Positions 43,413 to 52,805 of a stretch of DNA of 64,000 nucleotides are shown here, piece after piece; within the stretch, counting starts at the first letter, position 1, and each line of letters begins with the position of its first letter. Below the pieces are notes generated by a model. It made no database searches, was not told the DNA's origin, and saw only the letters and a program-made list of their open reading frames with translations. The translations under genes and the position numbers were made by a program. This stretch comes from JAJPKK01 sp963807015 (GTDB lineage: Bacteria > Pseudomonadota > Alphaproteobacteria > Rhizobiales > Xanthobacteraceae): assembly GCA_963807015.1 (NCBI GenBank), contig CAWEAS010000001.1:186001-250000 (forward strand). The letters run 5' to 3'.

Positions 43413-45098
43413 CTACTCCGCCGCGCTTTCGTGCGCGTGGTAGTCGTACTCGCGCTCGGCAGCGTCAAGCGACACGTAGCCCTTGGCAATGTCGTCTGTC
43501 ACGGCGCGGCGGTCGCGCAGTAAGGGATCGCCCCAGCCGCCGCCGCCCGCCGTGCGAAAGATCAGGCGATCGCCCGGCGCCATGGGTACGTTGGTCGCCT
43601 TGAGGAGCTTTTGCTCGGTGCCGTCGCGGCGCACCAGCACCGCCTCGTTCACGGCGGCGGACTTGCCGCCGACAAGGCCCCAAGGCGGGTCCTTGGTGCG
43701 CTCGCAGTTCACGTTGGAGAGAGTCTTGGCGAGCGCCTGATAGGCGATCTCCACGCCTAGTCCGCCGCGATGGCGGCCGGCGCCGCCGGAATCGGCCCGC
43801 AGCGCGAAGCGCTCGATCAGAAACGGAAACTGGATCTCTTGCAGCTCGACCGGCGCGTTGCGCACGTCGCCCTGACAGATCGAGACCGCCGCTGATTCCC
43901 CATCCTCGCGGGGCCGCCCGCCCCAGCCACCACCGAAAATATTCATCAGTAGGAAACGCCGCCCGTCGGCACGGAAGCCGGAAAACGAGCATCCGCCCAT
44001 GTCGCCCTTGTGGGCTGCAGGAATGCGGTCCGGCAGCGCCGATGCCAGCGCCTTGAGAATGGTGTCGATCACCGTCGGCAGCGGAATGCTCCACAGGCCA
44101 AGTGCGGCCGGCGGTTTCGCGTTGAGGAGCTTGCCTTCCGGCAACACGATCTCCAGCGAGCGAAAGCAGCCCTCATTCACAGGCGCCCGCGGCAGTGTCA
44201 GGCACTTGAAGGCGACGCGCGCCGCGGCAAGCCCCCCCGAGTAGCCCGAATTGGTCGGCCCCGGCACCTGATCGTTCAGTTCCGAGAAATCGACCACCAT
44301 GCGCGAGCCGTCGATCGTCACCTTGACCTTGATGCGCAGCTTCACGTCGAGGCTGCGCCCGTCATTGTCGAGGAAGCTCTCCGCCTCGTAGACGCCGTCC
44401 GGCACCCGCGCAATGACGGCGCGCGCCTCGCGCTCGGTGTGGTCCCAGATCGCCGCAATCGCGCCGGCAACGGTCGCGTGGCCATAGCGGGTGACCAATT
44501 CGCCATAGCGGCGAATGCCAAGCCGGCAGGCCGCGATCTGCGCGCGCAGGTCACCAAGCGCCGCTTCGGCGAAGCGCACGTTGTCGTTGATGATCTGCCA
44601 CAGCGTCTCGTTGCGCTTGCCCGCCTCATAGATCTTGAGCGAGCGGAACTGCAGGCCCTCTTGATAGATTTCGGTCGTCTCCACCGAACCGAAGCCGACG
44701 CGGCTGCCACCGATATCGACCCAATGCGCACGGCTCGCCGCGAACGCCACCACCTTGCCGTCGTGGAAGCACGGCGCGTAGATCACGACGTTGTTGAGAT
44801 GCTGACCGCAGACGAGGCCGTGGTTCATGATGACCACATCGCCTTCGGCAAAGCCGTCGAGGCCGTAGCGATCGATGCCGTCCTTCACGGCGATGCCGAG
44901 ATCGGCAAGAAAGATCGGCAGGCCGCCGCGGTTCTGCGAGATCATCTGCGCTTGCGAATCCAGAAGCCCGCAACAGAAGTCGCGCACCTCATAGATCATC
45001 ATGTTGTAGGCGGCCTTGCACAGCGCGGTTGCCATCTCGTCGGCATAGGCATTGACGGCGTTGCGCACGACTTCGACGGTGATGGGGTTGATGGTCAT
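43413..45098 (-). CDS. Hydantoinase B/oxoprolinase family protein (HyuB)
   Basis: 561 residues starting MTINPITVEVVRNAVNAYAD. Family blocks are QNRGGLPIFLADLGIAVKDG, DVVIMNHGLVCGQHLNNVVI, DFSELNDQVPGPTNSGYSGG, AAHKGDMGGCSFSGF, and the Gly-rich C-terminus DSGGAGRHRGGLGVEIAYQA and FRTAGGGGWGDPLLRDRRAV. HyuB proteins normally work with an ATP-binding HyuA in opening hydantoins, 5-oxoproline or carboxylating ketones. No hyuA is adjacent; the partners here are two creatinase-fold proteins. The gene starts the operon and is preceded by about 290 bp without genes. Confidence 0.9.
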   Translation of the reverse strand: MTINPITVEVVRNAVNAYADEMATALCKAAYNMMIYEVRDFCCGLLDSQAQMISQNRGGLPIFLADLGIAVKDGIDRYGLDGFAEGDVVIMNHGLVCGQHLNNVVIYAPCFHDGKVVAFAASRAHWVDIGGSRVGFGSVETTEIYQEGLQFRSLKIYEAGKRNETLWQIINDNVRFAEAALGDLRAQIAACRLGIRRYGELVTRYGHATVAGAIAAIWDHTEREARAVIARVPDGVYEAESFLDNDGRSLDVKLRIKVKVTIDGSRMVVDFSELNDQVPGPTNSGYSGGLAAARVAFKCLTLPRAPVNEGCFRSLEIVLPEGKLLNAKPPAALGLWSIPLPTVIDTILKALASALPDRIPAAHKGDMGGCSFSGFRADGRRFLLMNIFGGGWGGRPREDGESAAVSICQGDVRNAPVELQEIQFPFLIERFALRADSGGAGRHRGGLGVEIAYQALAKTLSNVNCERTKDPPWGLVGGKSAAVNEAVLVRRDGTEQKLLKATNVPMAPGDRLIFRTAGGGGWGDPLLRDRRAVTDDIAKGYVSLDAAEREYDYHAHESAAE

Positions 45099-45304
45099 GA
45101 GGGAGGCTGCAGTTCTCGGGCGCGGGAGAAGACGTATACCACAATGCGACCCCTAGGGTGGGCAAAGCGCGGACGCGGCCGCGCTTGCCACGTTCCGCAG
45201 TCGGCACGCGTCGCTTTGCGCACTGGGATTTGCATCGGGCCGGTTCACCGCAATGCGGCCGGTATCACCGACGCGCTACGGTGACGCGCCACAAATCAAA
45301 TAAA

Positions 45305-45335
45305 AAGAACAGCGCGATCAACTCGCGCTGTTCTT
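45305..45335 (-). terminator. Intrinsic terminator downstream of the IalB-like gene
   Basis: A 13-bp perfect stem AAGAACAGCGCGA / TCGCGCTGTTCTT with a five-base loop. On the minus strand the stem runs straight into TTTTTATTTG, so it ends transcription from 46172-45393 before the hydantoinase-B operon. Confidence 0.92.
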
Positions 45336-45392
45336 GATCACCTTCAACAGTTGCTGCCGCTGAAACGGCCGCTCGCGACGCGGGCGTACCGA

Positions 45393-46172
45393 CTATTTCG
45401 CGGGCTGCCCTTCGAGCTTCTTGCGAGCGTCCTCGGCGCGCTTCTGCAATTCCTCTTGCAGCTTCTTCTGCTGCTCTTCGAACACTTTGGGATCGGTCGG
45501 CGGGCCTTCGTTTGCCTTGGCGAAGCTGTTGCCGGTGTTGTCCGTAAGCGGCAACGGGAAGCTGATGGCGGTCGCCGCCAGGTTGATCGCCTGGATGACG
45601 AGCATCTGGCCTTTCTTCAGCTTGCCGACAAGTTCAGGCGTCGCCTCGTAGTCGGCCATGCAGCCGTTGGCAAAGCAGGTGAAGAACGCGCCGCTGATCG
45701 GCGATTCCTTGTCGATGATGATGCGGGTGCCGTACTGCAGCTGGAGCGGGCTCGGCAGCGTCACCCGGAAGAGCTTCTTGGGCTCGCCTTCCGGCTCGAT
45801 CAGGGCCGCTGCGACCACCGGCTGTCCCGCTTCGGTGCGCGCATCCTTGCCGGTGAAGCATACCTCTTTGGCGGTGGCGTCATTGCCCTTGCCGCAGAAC
45901 TTTGCCCACGGCGAGTAGATCAGCTGTGGCATCTCGGCCGGCGGAGCTGGTGCAGCCGCCTGGGCGGGTGGCGCCCCAGGAACGGCAGGCGCGGGCGCCG
46001 CCGCTGCGGGCTTTGCCGGCGGCTTTGCCGGCGGCTTCTTTGCGGGCGCGGCAGGTGGCGGCTGCTGAGCCGAAACCGGTGCAAGGTTGAGCCCGGCAAC
46101 CAGGAGGCTTGTCCCGATCGCCGTCGCCACCAGCCGGCTCCCCGAAAGTTGAGACAAAATCCGATAGGTCAT
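45393..46172 (-). CDS. Invasion-associated locus B (IalB) family periplasmic protein
   Basis: 259 residues from the ATG at 46172, which has an AGGA SD. A signal peptide (AIGTSLLVAGLNLAPVSA-QQ) is followed by a low-complexity Pro/Ala/Lys linker (residues about 38-85), then the IalB domain: YSPWAKFCGKGNDATAKEVC, FTGKDARTEAGQPVVAAALI, FRVTLPSPLQLQYGTRIIID and FFTCFANGCMADYEATPELV with paired cysteines. A C-terminal charged helix (FEEQQKKLQEELQKRAEDAR) is probably a coiled coil. IalB of Bartonella affects erythrocyte invasion, but free-living rhizobia have many homologues, probably envelope proteins. Confidence 0.9.
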   Translation of the reverse strand: MTYRILSQLSGSRLVATAIGTSLLVAGLNLAPVSAQQPPPAAPAKKPPAKPPAKPAAAAPAPAVPGAPPAQAAAPAPPAEMPQLIYSPWAKFCGKGNDATAKEVCFTGKDARTEAGQPVVAAALIEPEGEPKKLFRVTLPSPLQLQYGTRIIIDKESPISGAFFTCFANGCMADYEATPELVGKLKKGQMLVIQAINLAATAISFPLPLTDNTGNSFAKANEGPPTDPKVFEEQQKKLQEELQKRAEDARKKLEGQPAK

Positions 46173-46414
46173 CGGGAATCCTCGCGTTTGGCCGTCTGCC
46201 GGCCTCAACTTGTTAATGTGTGATAGCCCCAGGTGCTGTCTCGGCGCCAATTGCGGCAGCACGGTGGCCTCCCCCGGGGCCTGATAACCTAAACTTGAGC
46301 CCGTTGGAAGCCTTGATTTGTTGCTTTATCGGCCGCTGCGACATCGGCAAAACATTACGCCGTGATACCGCCGCGATATTGAGGAGCACTGCGATTCGAA
46401 AGCCGCGCATCGAG

Positions 46415-48250
46415 ATGGCCGTAGTCGACAAATTCCGACCGAACCGGCGCCGTTTCCTCGGCGGCCTCGCCGCGTTGCCCGCCATCTCGGCCCTGGCACC
46501 GGCACGCAGCGCTGCCGGCGAACCCCGCCATGCGATCGCGATGCACGGCGAGCCCGCCCTTCCTCCCGATTTCAAGTCGTTCGCCTACGTCAATCCCGCG
46601 GCGCCAAAGGGCGGCCGGCTCGTGCAAGGCGTACTCGGCACCTTCGACAGCCTCAATCCGCTCATCGTCAAGGGCCTGGCGCTGCCGCAGATACGCGGCC
46701 TCGTGTACGAAAGCCTGTTGGTGCGGGGGTACGACGAGCCGTTCACGCTCTACGGGCTCCTCGCCCGCACGGTCGAGACGGACGACGAGCGCAGCTACGT
46801 CACCTTCACGCTTGATCCGAAGGCGGCATTTGCTGACGGCCGGCCCGTCACGCCGGACGACGTCATCTTCTCCTGGCAACTCCTGCGCGACCACGGCCGG
46901 CCGAACTTCCGCACCTATTATGTCAAGGTCAAAGCGGCCTCGGCGATTGGGGAGAATGCGGTGCGCTTCGATCTCAGCGGCAGCGACGACCGCGAATTGC
47001 CGCTCATCCTCGGCCTGATGGCGATCCTGCCCAAGCATGCCGTCGATCCTGAGCGGTTCGAAGAGACGACCCTCGTGCCGCCGGTCGGCAGCGGCCCGTA
47101 TGTCGTGAGCGAGGTCGACGTCGGACGAAGCCTTACCTTGCGACGAAACCCCACCTACTGGGGCCGCGATCTGGCGGTGAACCGCGGCTTCCACAATTTC
47201 GATGTGCTGCGCTTCGATTTCTATCGCGATGCCAATGGGCATTTCGAAGGATTCAAGAAAGGCATCTACGACGTCCGGGCTGAAAACGATCCGAGCCGCT
47301 GGGAGACAGCCTATGACTTTCCGGCATTGCGCGAAGGACGAGTTGTCAAGGAGGAGTTTCCAACCGGCCTGCCCAAGGGGATGATCGCGCTCGTCTTCAA
47401 CACGCGCCGCGCCGTATTTGCCGATGCGCGGGTGCGCGAAGCGATCTCGATGTTGTTCGATTTCGAGTGGGTCAATCGCAGCTTCTTCTTCGGACGTTAT
47501 CAGCGCACCGCGAGTTTCTTCGAGGACAGCGAGCTGAGCGCCCGCGGCCGGCCCGCCGATGCCGTGGAGCGCGCACTCCTCGCGCCGTTCCCGGGCGCAG
47601 TGCGCCCCGACGTGCTCGAAGGCAAGTGGTCGCCGCCGGCGACGGACGGCTCCGGGCGCGACCGCGAGGCGCTGCGCCGTGCGCTCGCGCTGTTTCGCGA
47701 TGCCGGCTACGAGCTTGCGGGCACCGTCTTGCGCCGCCGTGGCGGTGGCGAGCCCCTTAGTTTCGAGATGCTCGTCGCCGACCGGGATCAGGAGCGGCTT
47801 GCGCTTGCCTTCGTCCAAATGCTCGGCCGCGCCGGGATCGTGCCGCGCATCCGCATGGTCGATGCCGTCCAATATGACCAGCGCAAGATCGAATTCGATT
47901 TCGACATGATCCAGAACCGCTGGGACGAGAGTCTCTCGCCGGGCAACGAGCAGGCGTTCTACTGGGGCTCGGCAGCAGCCAACGAACCCGGCACCCGCAA
48001 CTACATGGGCATCCGCATCCCGGCGGCCGACGCCATGATCGCTGCGCTGCTGGCGGCACGCGGTCGCACCGAATTCGTCGCCGCGGTTCGCGCCCTTGAT
48101 CGCATCCTGATGTCGGGCATTTACGTGGTCCCGCTGTACCATCTGCCCAAGCAGTGGGTTGCCCGTCGGACGGCCATCCGCCATCCGGACACGACGTCAC
48201 TCTCCGGGTATTTGCCGGAAACCTGGTGGCGCGTACCAGGAAGCTCCTGA
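46415..48250 (+). CDS. Peptide ABC transporter substrate-binding protein (family 5, YejA-like), Tat-exported
   Basis: 611 residues from the ATG at 46415; the longer open frame to 46220 overlaps the IalB promoter. A twin-arginine signal is visible (NRRRFLGGLAALPAISALAP). SBP family 5 features are FAYVNPAAPKGGRLVQGVLG, TFDSLNPLIVKGLALPQIRG, FADGRPVTPDDVIFSWQLLR, PVGSGPYVVSEVDVGRSLTL and RNPTYWGRDLAVNRGFHNFD. Length and the HAIAMHGEPALPPDFKSFAY head fit YejA, which binds oligopeptides (microcin C in E. coli). The yejBEF permease/ATPase genes are absent. It is divergent from the IalB gene. Confidence 0.9.
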   Translation: MAVVDKFRPNRRRFLGGLAALPAISALAPARSAAGEPRHAIAMHGEPALPPDFKSFAYVNPAAPKGGRLVQGVLGTFDSLNPLIVKGLALPQIRGLVYESLLVRGYDEPFTLYGLLARTVETDDERSYVTFTLDPKAAFADGRPVTPDDVIFSWQLLRDHGRPNFRTYYVKVKAASAIGENAVRFDLSGSDDRELPLILGLMAILPKHAVDPERFEETTLVPPVGSGPYVVSEVDVGRSLTLRRNPTYWGRDLAVNRGFHNFDVLRFDFYRDANGHFEGFKKGIYDVRAENDPSRWETAYDFPALREGRVVKEEFPTGLPKGMIALVFNTRRAVFADARVREAISMLFDFEWVNRSFFFGRYQRTASFFEDSELSARGRPADAVERALLAPFPGAVRPDVLEGKWSPPATDGSGRDREALRRALALFRDAGYELAGTVLRRRGGGEPLSFEMLVADRDQERLALAFVQMLGRAGIVPRIRMVDAVQYDQRKIEFDFDMIQNRWDESLSPGNEQAFYWGSAAANEPGTRNYMGIRIPAADAMIAALLAARGRTEFVAAVRALDRILMSGIYVVPLYHLPKQWVARRTAIRHPDTTSLSGYLPETWWRVPGSS

Positions 48251-48291
48251 AACCTCGTCGCGCTCACCCATAATTCGCTCATAATGCGAAT

Positions 48292-49812
48292 ATGATTCGC
48301 GCGCCGGCCCTCGATCACCTCTTCCACTACGCGGCATCGCAGCGTGGCGACGAGCTTGCCCTCGTTGATCCGCCCAATCGGGCGGACTTCACCAATGGCG
48401 CGCCGCGCACCCTGACCTATGCCGAGGCGGACCGCGTGGTGAGCGCAATTGCGGCACGGCTCGCAAGCCTCGGCCTGCAGCGCGACCATGTGGTCGGAAT
48501 GCAATTGCCGAACACGGTCGAAGGCATTCTCGCGTTTCTCGGGGCGCTGCGTGCGGGGCTGATCGTGTCTCCGTTGCCGCTGCTGTGGCGGCGTGCCGAC
48601 TGCGCCGCGGCGATGACGGCGATCGGCGGGCGGGCCCTGATTGCGATGTCGCGCGTCGGCGCCACCGATCACGGCGCGCTCGCCATGGAAGTGGCAGCCG
48701 AAGTCTTCACCATACGGCACGTCTGCATGTTCGGCGGCAGCCTCGACGGCGTCGTGCCGCTCGATGACGTCTTCGACGCCAAAGCGTTGCAGTCGGCTGC
48801 CGAGCGTAGCTTGAGTACAGCGAGAAATGGCGCCGTTGGCGCTCACGCCGCCGCGGCGACCTGGGATTTCGGTCCCGCCGGCCTCGTCGCTGTGCCCCGT
48901 ACCCACGTCCAACTGATGACCGCGGGATTCGAACTCACGCTGGAGGGTGAGATCCCCGACAAAAACGTCATGCTGTCGTCGATCTGCCTGAGTTCGCTCG
49001 CGGGAATCGCGGCGACGTTGATGCCGTGGCTCCTCTCGCGTGGGACGCTGGTCCTCCATCATCCGTTCGCGCCGGACATCATGCGACGCCAGATCATCGA
49101 TCATCGGTGCGGCGTCGTCGTCCTGCCTGGCGCCGTTGCGGCTCGCTGCGCCGAGGCGGGCATGTTCCGCGACAGCGCTGTCGAGAAGGTGGTCGCGGTC
49201 TGGCGTGCCCCCGAGCGCCTGGCGGCCTGTCCGCCGTGGCCGGCCGCCTCCCCTTCATTGATGGACGTGACCGTGTTCGGAGAAGCCGGACTCGTTGCGG
49301 CGATGCGCGGCCCCGACGGCAAACCGACGAGCCTCAAGCCGGGCGGCGCCGCGCGCAGGCGCAATGGAAACGAGGCGCCTGTGCTGGTCGAGGTCGCGCG
49401 CAGTGCCGCCGGCACCGTCGCATTGCGCGGACCCATGGTGTCGGTACGTCAACTCTCGCTTGGAGCGCACCGAACCGGCGAGGTTGCTGACGCGGACGGC
49501 TTCGTCGACACCGGTTATCCCTGCCGCACCGCGCCCGGCTCGAATGCGATCGTCGTGACCGGGCCGCCGGCCAGCGTTGTCGGGGTCGGCGGCTACCGCT
49601 TTGTGCTGTCAGGTTTGCAGGAAGCCGTGTCGCAGATCGAGTCCGGCGCCATACTCGCGGCCTTCCCCGACAGCTTGACGGGGCAGCGGATCGCGGGAAT
49701 CGCCTCGCGGCGCGACGCCCTCGAGGAGGGACTGGCGGGGCTCGGGCTCAGCCCGTTGGTGGTGAACGCCTTCCGCCGTCGCAACGCAGCCGACGCCCGC
49801 AGCGCGGCGTAG
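48292..49812 (+). CDS. Degenerate adenylate-forming (AMP-ligase-fold) protein
   Basis: 506 residues. The N-terminus is a normal acyl-CoA-synthetase fold (TLTYAEADRVVSAIAARLAS, VVGMQLPNTVEGILAFLGAL, RAGLIVSPLPLLWRRAD). The Ser/Thr/Gly P-loop is absent (its place reads WDFGPAGLVAVPRTHVQLM), the TGD motif is TGYPC, the hinge Arg/Lys region is VTGPPASVVGVGGYRFVLSG, and no catalytic lysine is seen near the C-terminal VVNAFRRRNAADARS. It is therefore unlikely to adenylate a substrate; a binding or regulatory role, or decay of an old ligase, are both possible. It starts 41 bases after the peptide-binding gene, which suggests co-transcription. Confidence 0.75.
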   Translation: MIRAPALDHLFHYAASQRGDELALVDPPNRADFTNGAPRTLTYAEADRVVSAIAARLASLGLQRDHVVGMQLPNTVEGILAFLGALRAGLIVSPLPLLWRRADCAAAMTAIGGRALIAMSRVGATDHGALAMEVAAEVFTIRHVCMFGGSLDGVVPLDDVFDAKALQSAAERSLSTARNGAVGAHAAAATWDFGPAGLVAVPRTHVQLMTAGFELTLEGEIPDKNVMLSSICLSSLAGIAATLMPWLLSRGTLVLHHPFAPDIMRRQIIDHRCGVVVLPGAVAARCAEAGMFRDSAVEKVVAVWRAPERLAACPPWPAASPSLMDVTVFGEAGLVAAMRGPDGKPTSLKPGGAARRRNGNEAPVLVEVARSAAGTVALRGPMVSVRQLSLGAHRTGEVADADGFVDTGYPCRTAPGSNAIVVTGPPASVVGVGGYRFVLSGLQEAVSQIESGAILAAFPDSLTGQRIAGIASRRDALEEGLAGLGLSPLVVNAFRRRNAADARSAA

Positions 49813-49865
49813 CTTCGATCTCGCGAAACTAGTAGGGTTGCGGCGCCGCGATCGACCCGCGGCCA

Positions 49866-50303
49866 TCACGACGGTTGCTTTTTGCTCCGCGACGGCGATC
49901 GCGCTGGTGGCCGCGGCGATCCCCCGTTGCCCGATACGGCGGCTGGTTCGACTCCCGCATCTGTCCCTTGTGCGACCATCGCTTCGGGCGTGGCCGGCAT
50001 CGACGCGGCTGCCGTAGGCGCGGCTTGCTCCGGCGCGGTTGGCCCTGGGCTGGTTTGTGCCGCCGCCTGACGGGCCGCACCTTGAGCCGCGGCGGCCTGG
50101 CGGATCTGCTCCCGCAGCCGGCGATCAACCTCCTGAGCGGCGCCGATCAGGGATCGCAGCACCGCGCCCGCCTGGTTCAGCGGCAAGAGCAACGTGCCGG
50201 ACGGCCGGTCCTCGCCATTCGGACCAGTGGCAATGCAGTCGATTCGCAGGACACCGTTATGAAAGACAACGGCACCGATACGATCGACGAGGATGACACT
50301 CAT
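49866..50303 (-). CDS. Conserved hypothetical protein with Ala/Pro-rich tail
   Basis: 145 residues from the ATG at 50303, with a strong AAGGAG SD; an upstream frame to 50384 has no SD. Residues 1-60 form a compact beta-rich domain (MSVILVDRIGAVVFHNGVLR, IDCIATGPNGEDRPSGTLLL), followed by a helix (AVLRSLIGAAQEVDRRLREQ) and a low-complexity Ala/Gln/Pro/Ser tail ending in a basic patch. No signal peptide. The family is not recognised; neighbours give no clue. Confidence 0.7.
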   Translation of the reverse strand: MSVILVDRIGAVVFHNGVLRIDCIATGPNGEDRPSGTLLLPLNQAGAVLRSLIGAAQEVDRRLREQIRQAAAAQGAARQAAAQTSPGPTAPEQAAPTAAASMPATPEAMVAQGTDAGVEPAAVSGNGGSPRPPARSPSRSKKQPS

Positions 50304-50629
50304 AGAAGTCTCCTTGTGCAGCGCCAGCGGGATCATTTGCCGATAATTTGCCGCTACCCCGATCACACCCGCCGGGGGCAGCAATCGATGAGCTGTGGCG
50401 GGACAATAGCAAATTACGATTCGGTAAATCTCTACCCGGAGCCGGGAAATCCCGATTTTTTGCCGATATCGTATCCTGTATGGAGTGCTGCCCGCTTCAA
50501 TTCCGCGCGGCTCGACGGCTTGCGGTCGACAGGCGCAATTGCGATAAGGACATGGCGGCCCTATGATCCCGGCGTTTTGCGGGCGCCGCTACGGGCAGCT
50601 TCCCATCAATACAATTTGGCGAATGGTCC
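50304..50629. other. Divergent intergenic region; no gene seen
   Basis: 326 bp upstream of ppiD and of the small minus-strand gene. Frames here have no SD or family sequence. It must hold promoters of both flanking genes, but no site is specific enough to name. Confidence 0.4.
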
Positions 50630-52546
50630 ATGCTTCGAGGTCTACGTAAAGCCTCCTCCGGTTGGCTCGGCAAATCGATCATGACGGTCGTGGTCGGCAC
50701 TCTGATCGTTGCGTTCGGCGTTTGGGGCATCGGCGACATATTCCGGGGCTTCGGTGTGAACACGGTCGCCAAGGTTGGCGGCACCGAGATCACCATCGAT
50801 CAGTTTCGCGTGCGTTATACCGACGAACTTCAGCAGCTGAGCCGACGAATCGGCCGGCCTATCACGCCGGATCAGGCCCGCGCTTTCGGCATCGAGCAGC
50901 AACTGCTTGGGCAGATGATGGCTTTCACGGCGCTTGATGAGCGCGTGCGGCAACTCGGGCTCGCGATCTCCGACGCCGAGGTGGCGAAACGGATCACCGA
51001 GGACCCGGCCTTCAAGGGCATGAACGGCCAGTTCGATCAGCAACTTTTCCTCCAGCGCATCCGCGAGGTCGGCTACACCGAGCCGCGCTTCATCGCCGAG
51101 CAACGCGAGGGAATGCTGCGCCGCCAGCTCGCCAATTCGATCGGCGCTGAACTCGTGGCGCCCAAGGCCATGGCTGAGGCACTCGACTGGTATCGCGACG
51201 AGGAGCGCAGCGTCGACTACGTCGCCCTCGACGCGGTGAACGCCGGAGAGATTCCAGCGCCGACGCCGGAAGAGCTGGCCTCGTACTTCGAGGAGCACAA
51301 ATTTGCTTTTCGCGCGCCGGAATACCGCAAAGTTCAAGTCATGACGGTGTCCCAGGAGGCGATCGCTCGCACCATCGAGGTGAGCGATGACGATGCCAAG
51401 CGCTACTACGAGGATCACCCGAGCCTCTATTCGACTCCGGAACGGCGGGAGGTGCAGCAGATCGTCTTCCCCAACGCCGAGGAGGCCGAGAAAGCCTCGA
51501 TGCGCCTCGCCGAGGGCTTGTCGTTCGCCGATCTCGCCAAGGAGCGCAATCTGTCCGAGAAGGATATCGACCTCGGCACGGTGACGAAGAAAGACATCAT
51601 CGATCCGGCCGTGGGCGCCGCGGCGTTCAGTGTTGCCGAAGGTGGCGTCAGTGCCCCCGTCAAAGGGATGTTCGGCACCGCGATCGTCCACGTCGTCAAG
51701 ATCGAACCCGGCTCGACCAAAACCCTCGCCGAGGTCGAGGCCGACATTAAGCGCGACATCGCGTTCGACCGCGCCAAGCGCGCGGTCAACTCGATCCGCG
51801 ACAAGGTCGACGAGGAGTTCGGCGGCGGCGCGCGACTTGAGGAGATCGCCGCGAAACTGAAGCTTCCGCTGCGCACGATCGACGCCGTTGATCGCTCCGG
51901 CCGCGGCTCGGACGGCAAGCCCGTTGCCGATTTGCCCGACGGCATCGATGTCGTCACCGCCGCGTTTGCAACCGACGTCGGCAACGAGAACGACCCGTTG
52001 CAGCTCAAGGCCGGCGGCTTTGTCTGGTACGACGTCACCGAGATCATGCCGTCCCACGAACGCAAGCTCGACGAGGTCAAGGATCAGGTCGAGATGCGTT
52101 GGCACGAGGATCAGGTCATCAAGCGCCTCGATGCCAAGACGACCGAGATCGTCGACAAGGTGAAATCCGGCACTCCGCTTGCCGATATCGCCACGGCCGA
52201 CGGCCTCAAACTAGAGATGAAGTCGGGCCTCAAGCGCCAGGGCGGCGACGCCCTCCCGCCGCGCGTCGTCTCGGAGGTGTTTCGAACGGCGAAAGACGGG
52301 GTCGGCAGCGCCGAAGGCAAGACCGCAACCGAGCGCTTCATCTTCCGCGTCACCGACATCAAGACGCCGACATTCGATCCCAATTCGGCGACGGCAAAAG
52401 CCCTCAGCGATCAGTTGAAGGCCGCCTATGTCGACGAGCTGCTGTCCCAATTTGTGACGCGTCTCGAAGCCGACCTCGGCACTTCTATCAACCAGGCCGG
52501 TCTTGCCCAGGCGACGGGACGAGCGGCGCCGACCGACCAAAACTAG
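50630..52546 (+). CDS. ppiD: Membrane-anchored periplasmic peptidyl-prolyl isomerase/foldase (PpiD-like)
   Basis: 638 residues. A single N-terminal membrane anchor (SIMTVVVGTLIVAFGVWGIG, then DIFRGFG) is followed by a SurA_N-like chaperone domain (VAKVGGTEITIDQFRVRYTD, GMNGQFDQQLFLQRIREVGY) and a central parvulin-like domain (VQQIVFPNAEEAEKASMRLA, GLSFADLAKERNLSEKD, VKGMFGTAIVHVVKIEPG). PpiD helps outer-membrane and periplasmic proteins fold as they leave SecYEG. Its position ahead of trpE is typical of rhizobial genomes. Confidence 0.93.
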   Translation: MLRGLRKASSGWLGKSIMTVVVGTLIVAFGVWGIGDIFRGFGVNTVAKVGGTEITIDQFRVRYTDELQQLSRRIGRPITPDQARAFGIEQQLLGQMMAFTALDERVRQLGLAISDAEVAKRITEDPAFKGMNGQFDQQLFLQRIREVGYTEPRFIAEQREGMLRRQLANSIGAELVAPKAMAEALDWYRDEERSVDYVALDAVNAGEIPAPTPEELASYFEEHKFAFRAPEYRKVQVMTVSQEAIARTIEVSDDDAKRYYEDHPSLYSTPERREVQQIVFPNAEEAEKASMRLAEGLSFADLAKERNLSEKDIDLGTVTKKDIIDPAVGAAAFSVAEGGVSAPVKGMFGTAIVHVVKIEPGSTKTLAEVEADIKRDIAFDRAKRAVNSIRDKVDEEFGGGARLEEIAAKLKLPLRTIDAVDRSGRGSDGKPVADLPDGIDVVTAAFATDVGNENDPLQLKAGGFVWYDVTEIMPSHERKLDEVKDQVEMRWHEDQVIKRLDAKTTEIVDKVKSGTPLADIATADGLKLEMKSGLKRQGGDALPPRVVSEVFRTAKDGVGSAEGKTATERFIFRVTDIKTPTFDPNSATAKALSDQLKAAYVDELLSQFVTRLEADLGTSINQAGLAQATGRAAPTDQN

Positions 52547-52805
52547 AGCCCGATCGCAAAGCACAGTCCTGCACAGCGTCGCGCCGCCGCGGTGCTCCGG
52601 CGATCAGATCGTGTGCCTTGAAATCGCTTGGTTTCATCTCCATATAACTCAAATCGATCGTTGGCCGAACGACTGGGCCGTTTCGCCTCTTTGACTTGCG
52701 GCGCACAGGTTACAGAAACTTCTCCAAAATCGACGAACCGGGAGACGGCCGCGATTTTCGCGCGTCACATCCCACATCTATGCTCGCAAGTGAAAGGATA
52801 TCTCC

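Noticed and set aside
45154..45192. Possible GGGTGGGCAAAGCGCG-type repeat with imperfect arms
   Set aside because: The arms pair only with a bulge and the element seems truncated, too weak to list as a repeat.
44010..45284. 424-codon frame antisense to hydantoinase B
   Set aside because: Hydantoinase B has all family blocks; this frame shows none.
46355..48184. 609-codon open frame antisense to the peptide-binding protein gene
   Set aside because: Its translation is a low-complexity Arg/Glu/Asp-rich string without family motifs, a usual shadow of a high-GC gene on the other strand.
50642..52105. 487-codon frame antisense to ppiD
   Set aside because: Shadow of ppiD; no SD, no domain.
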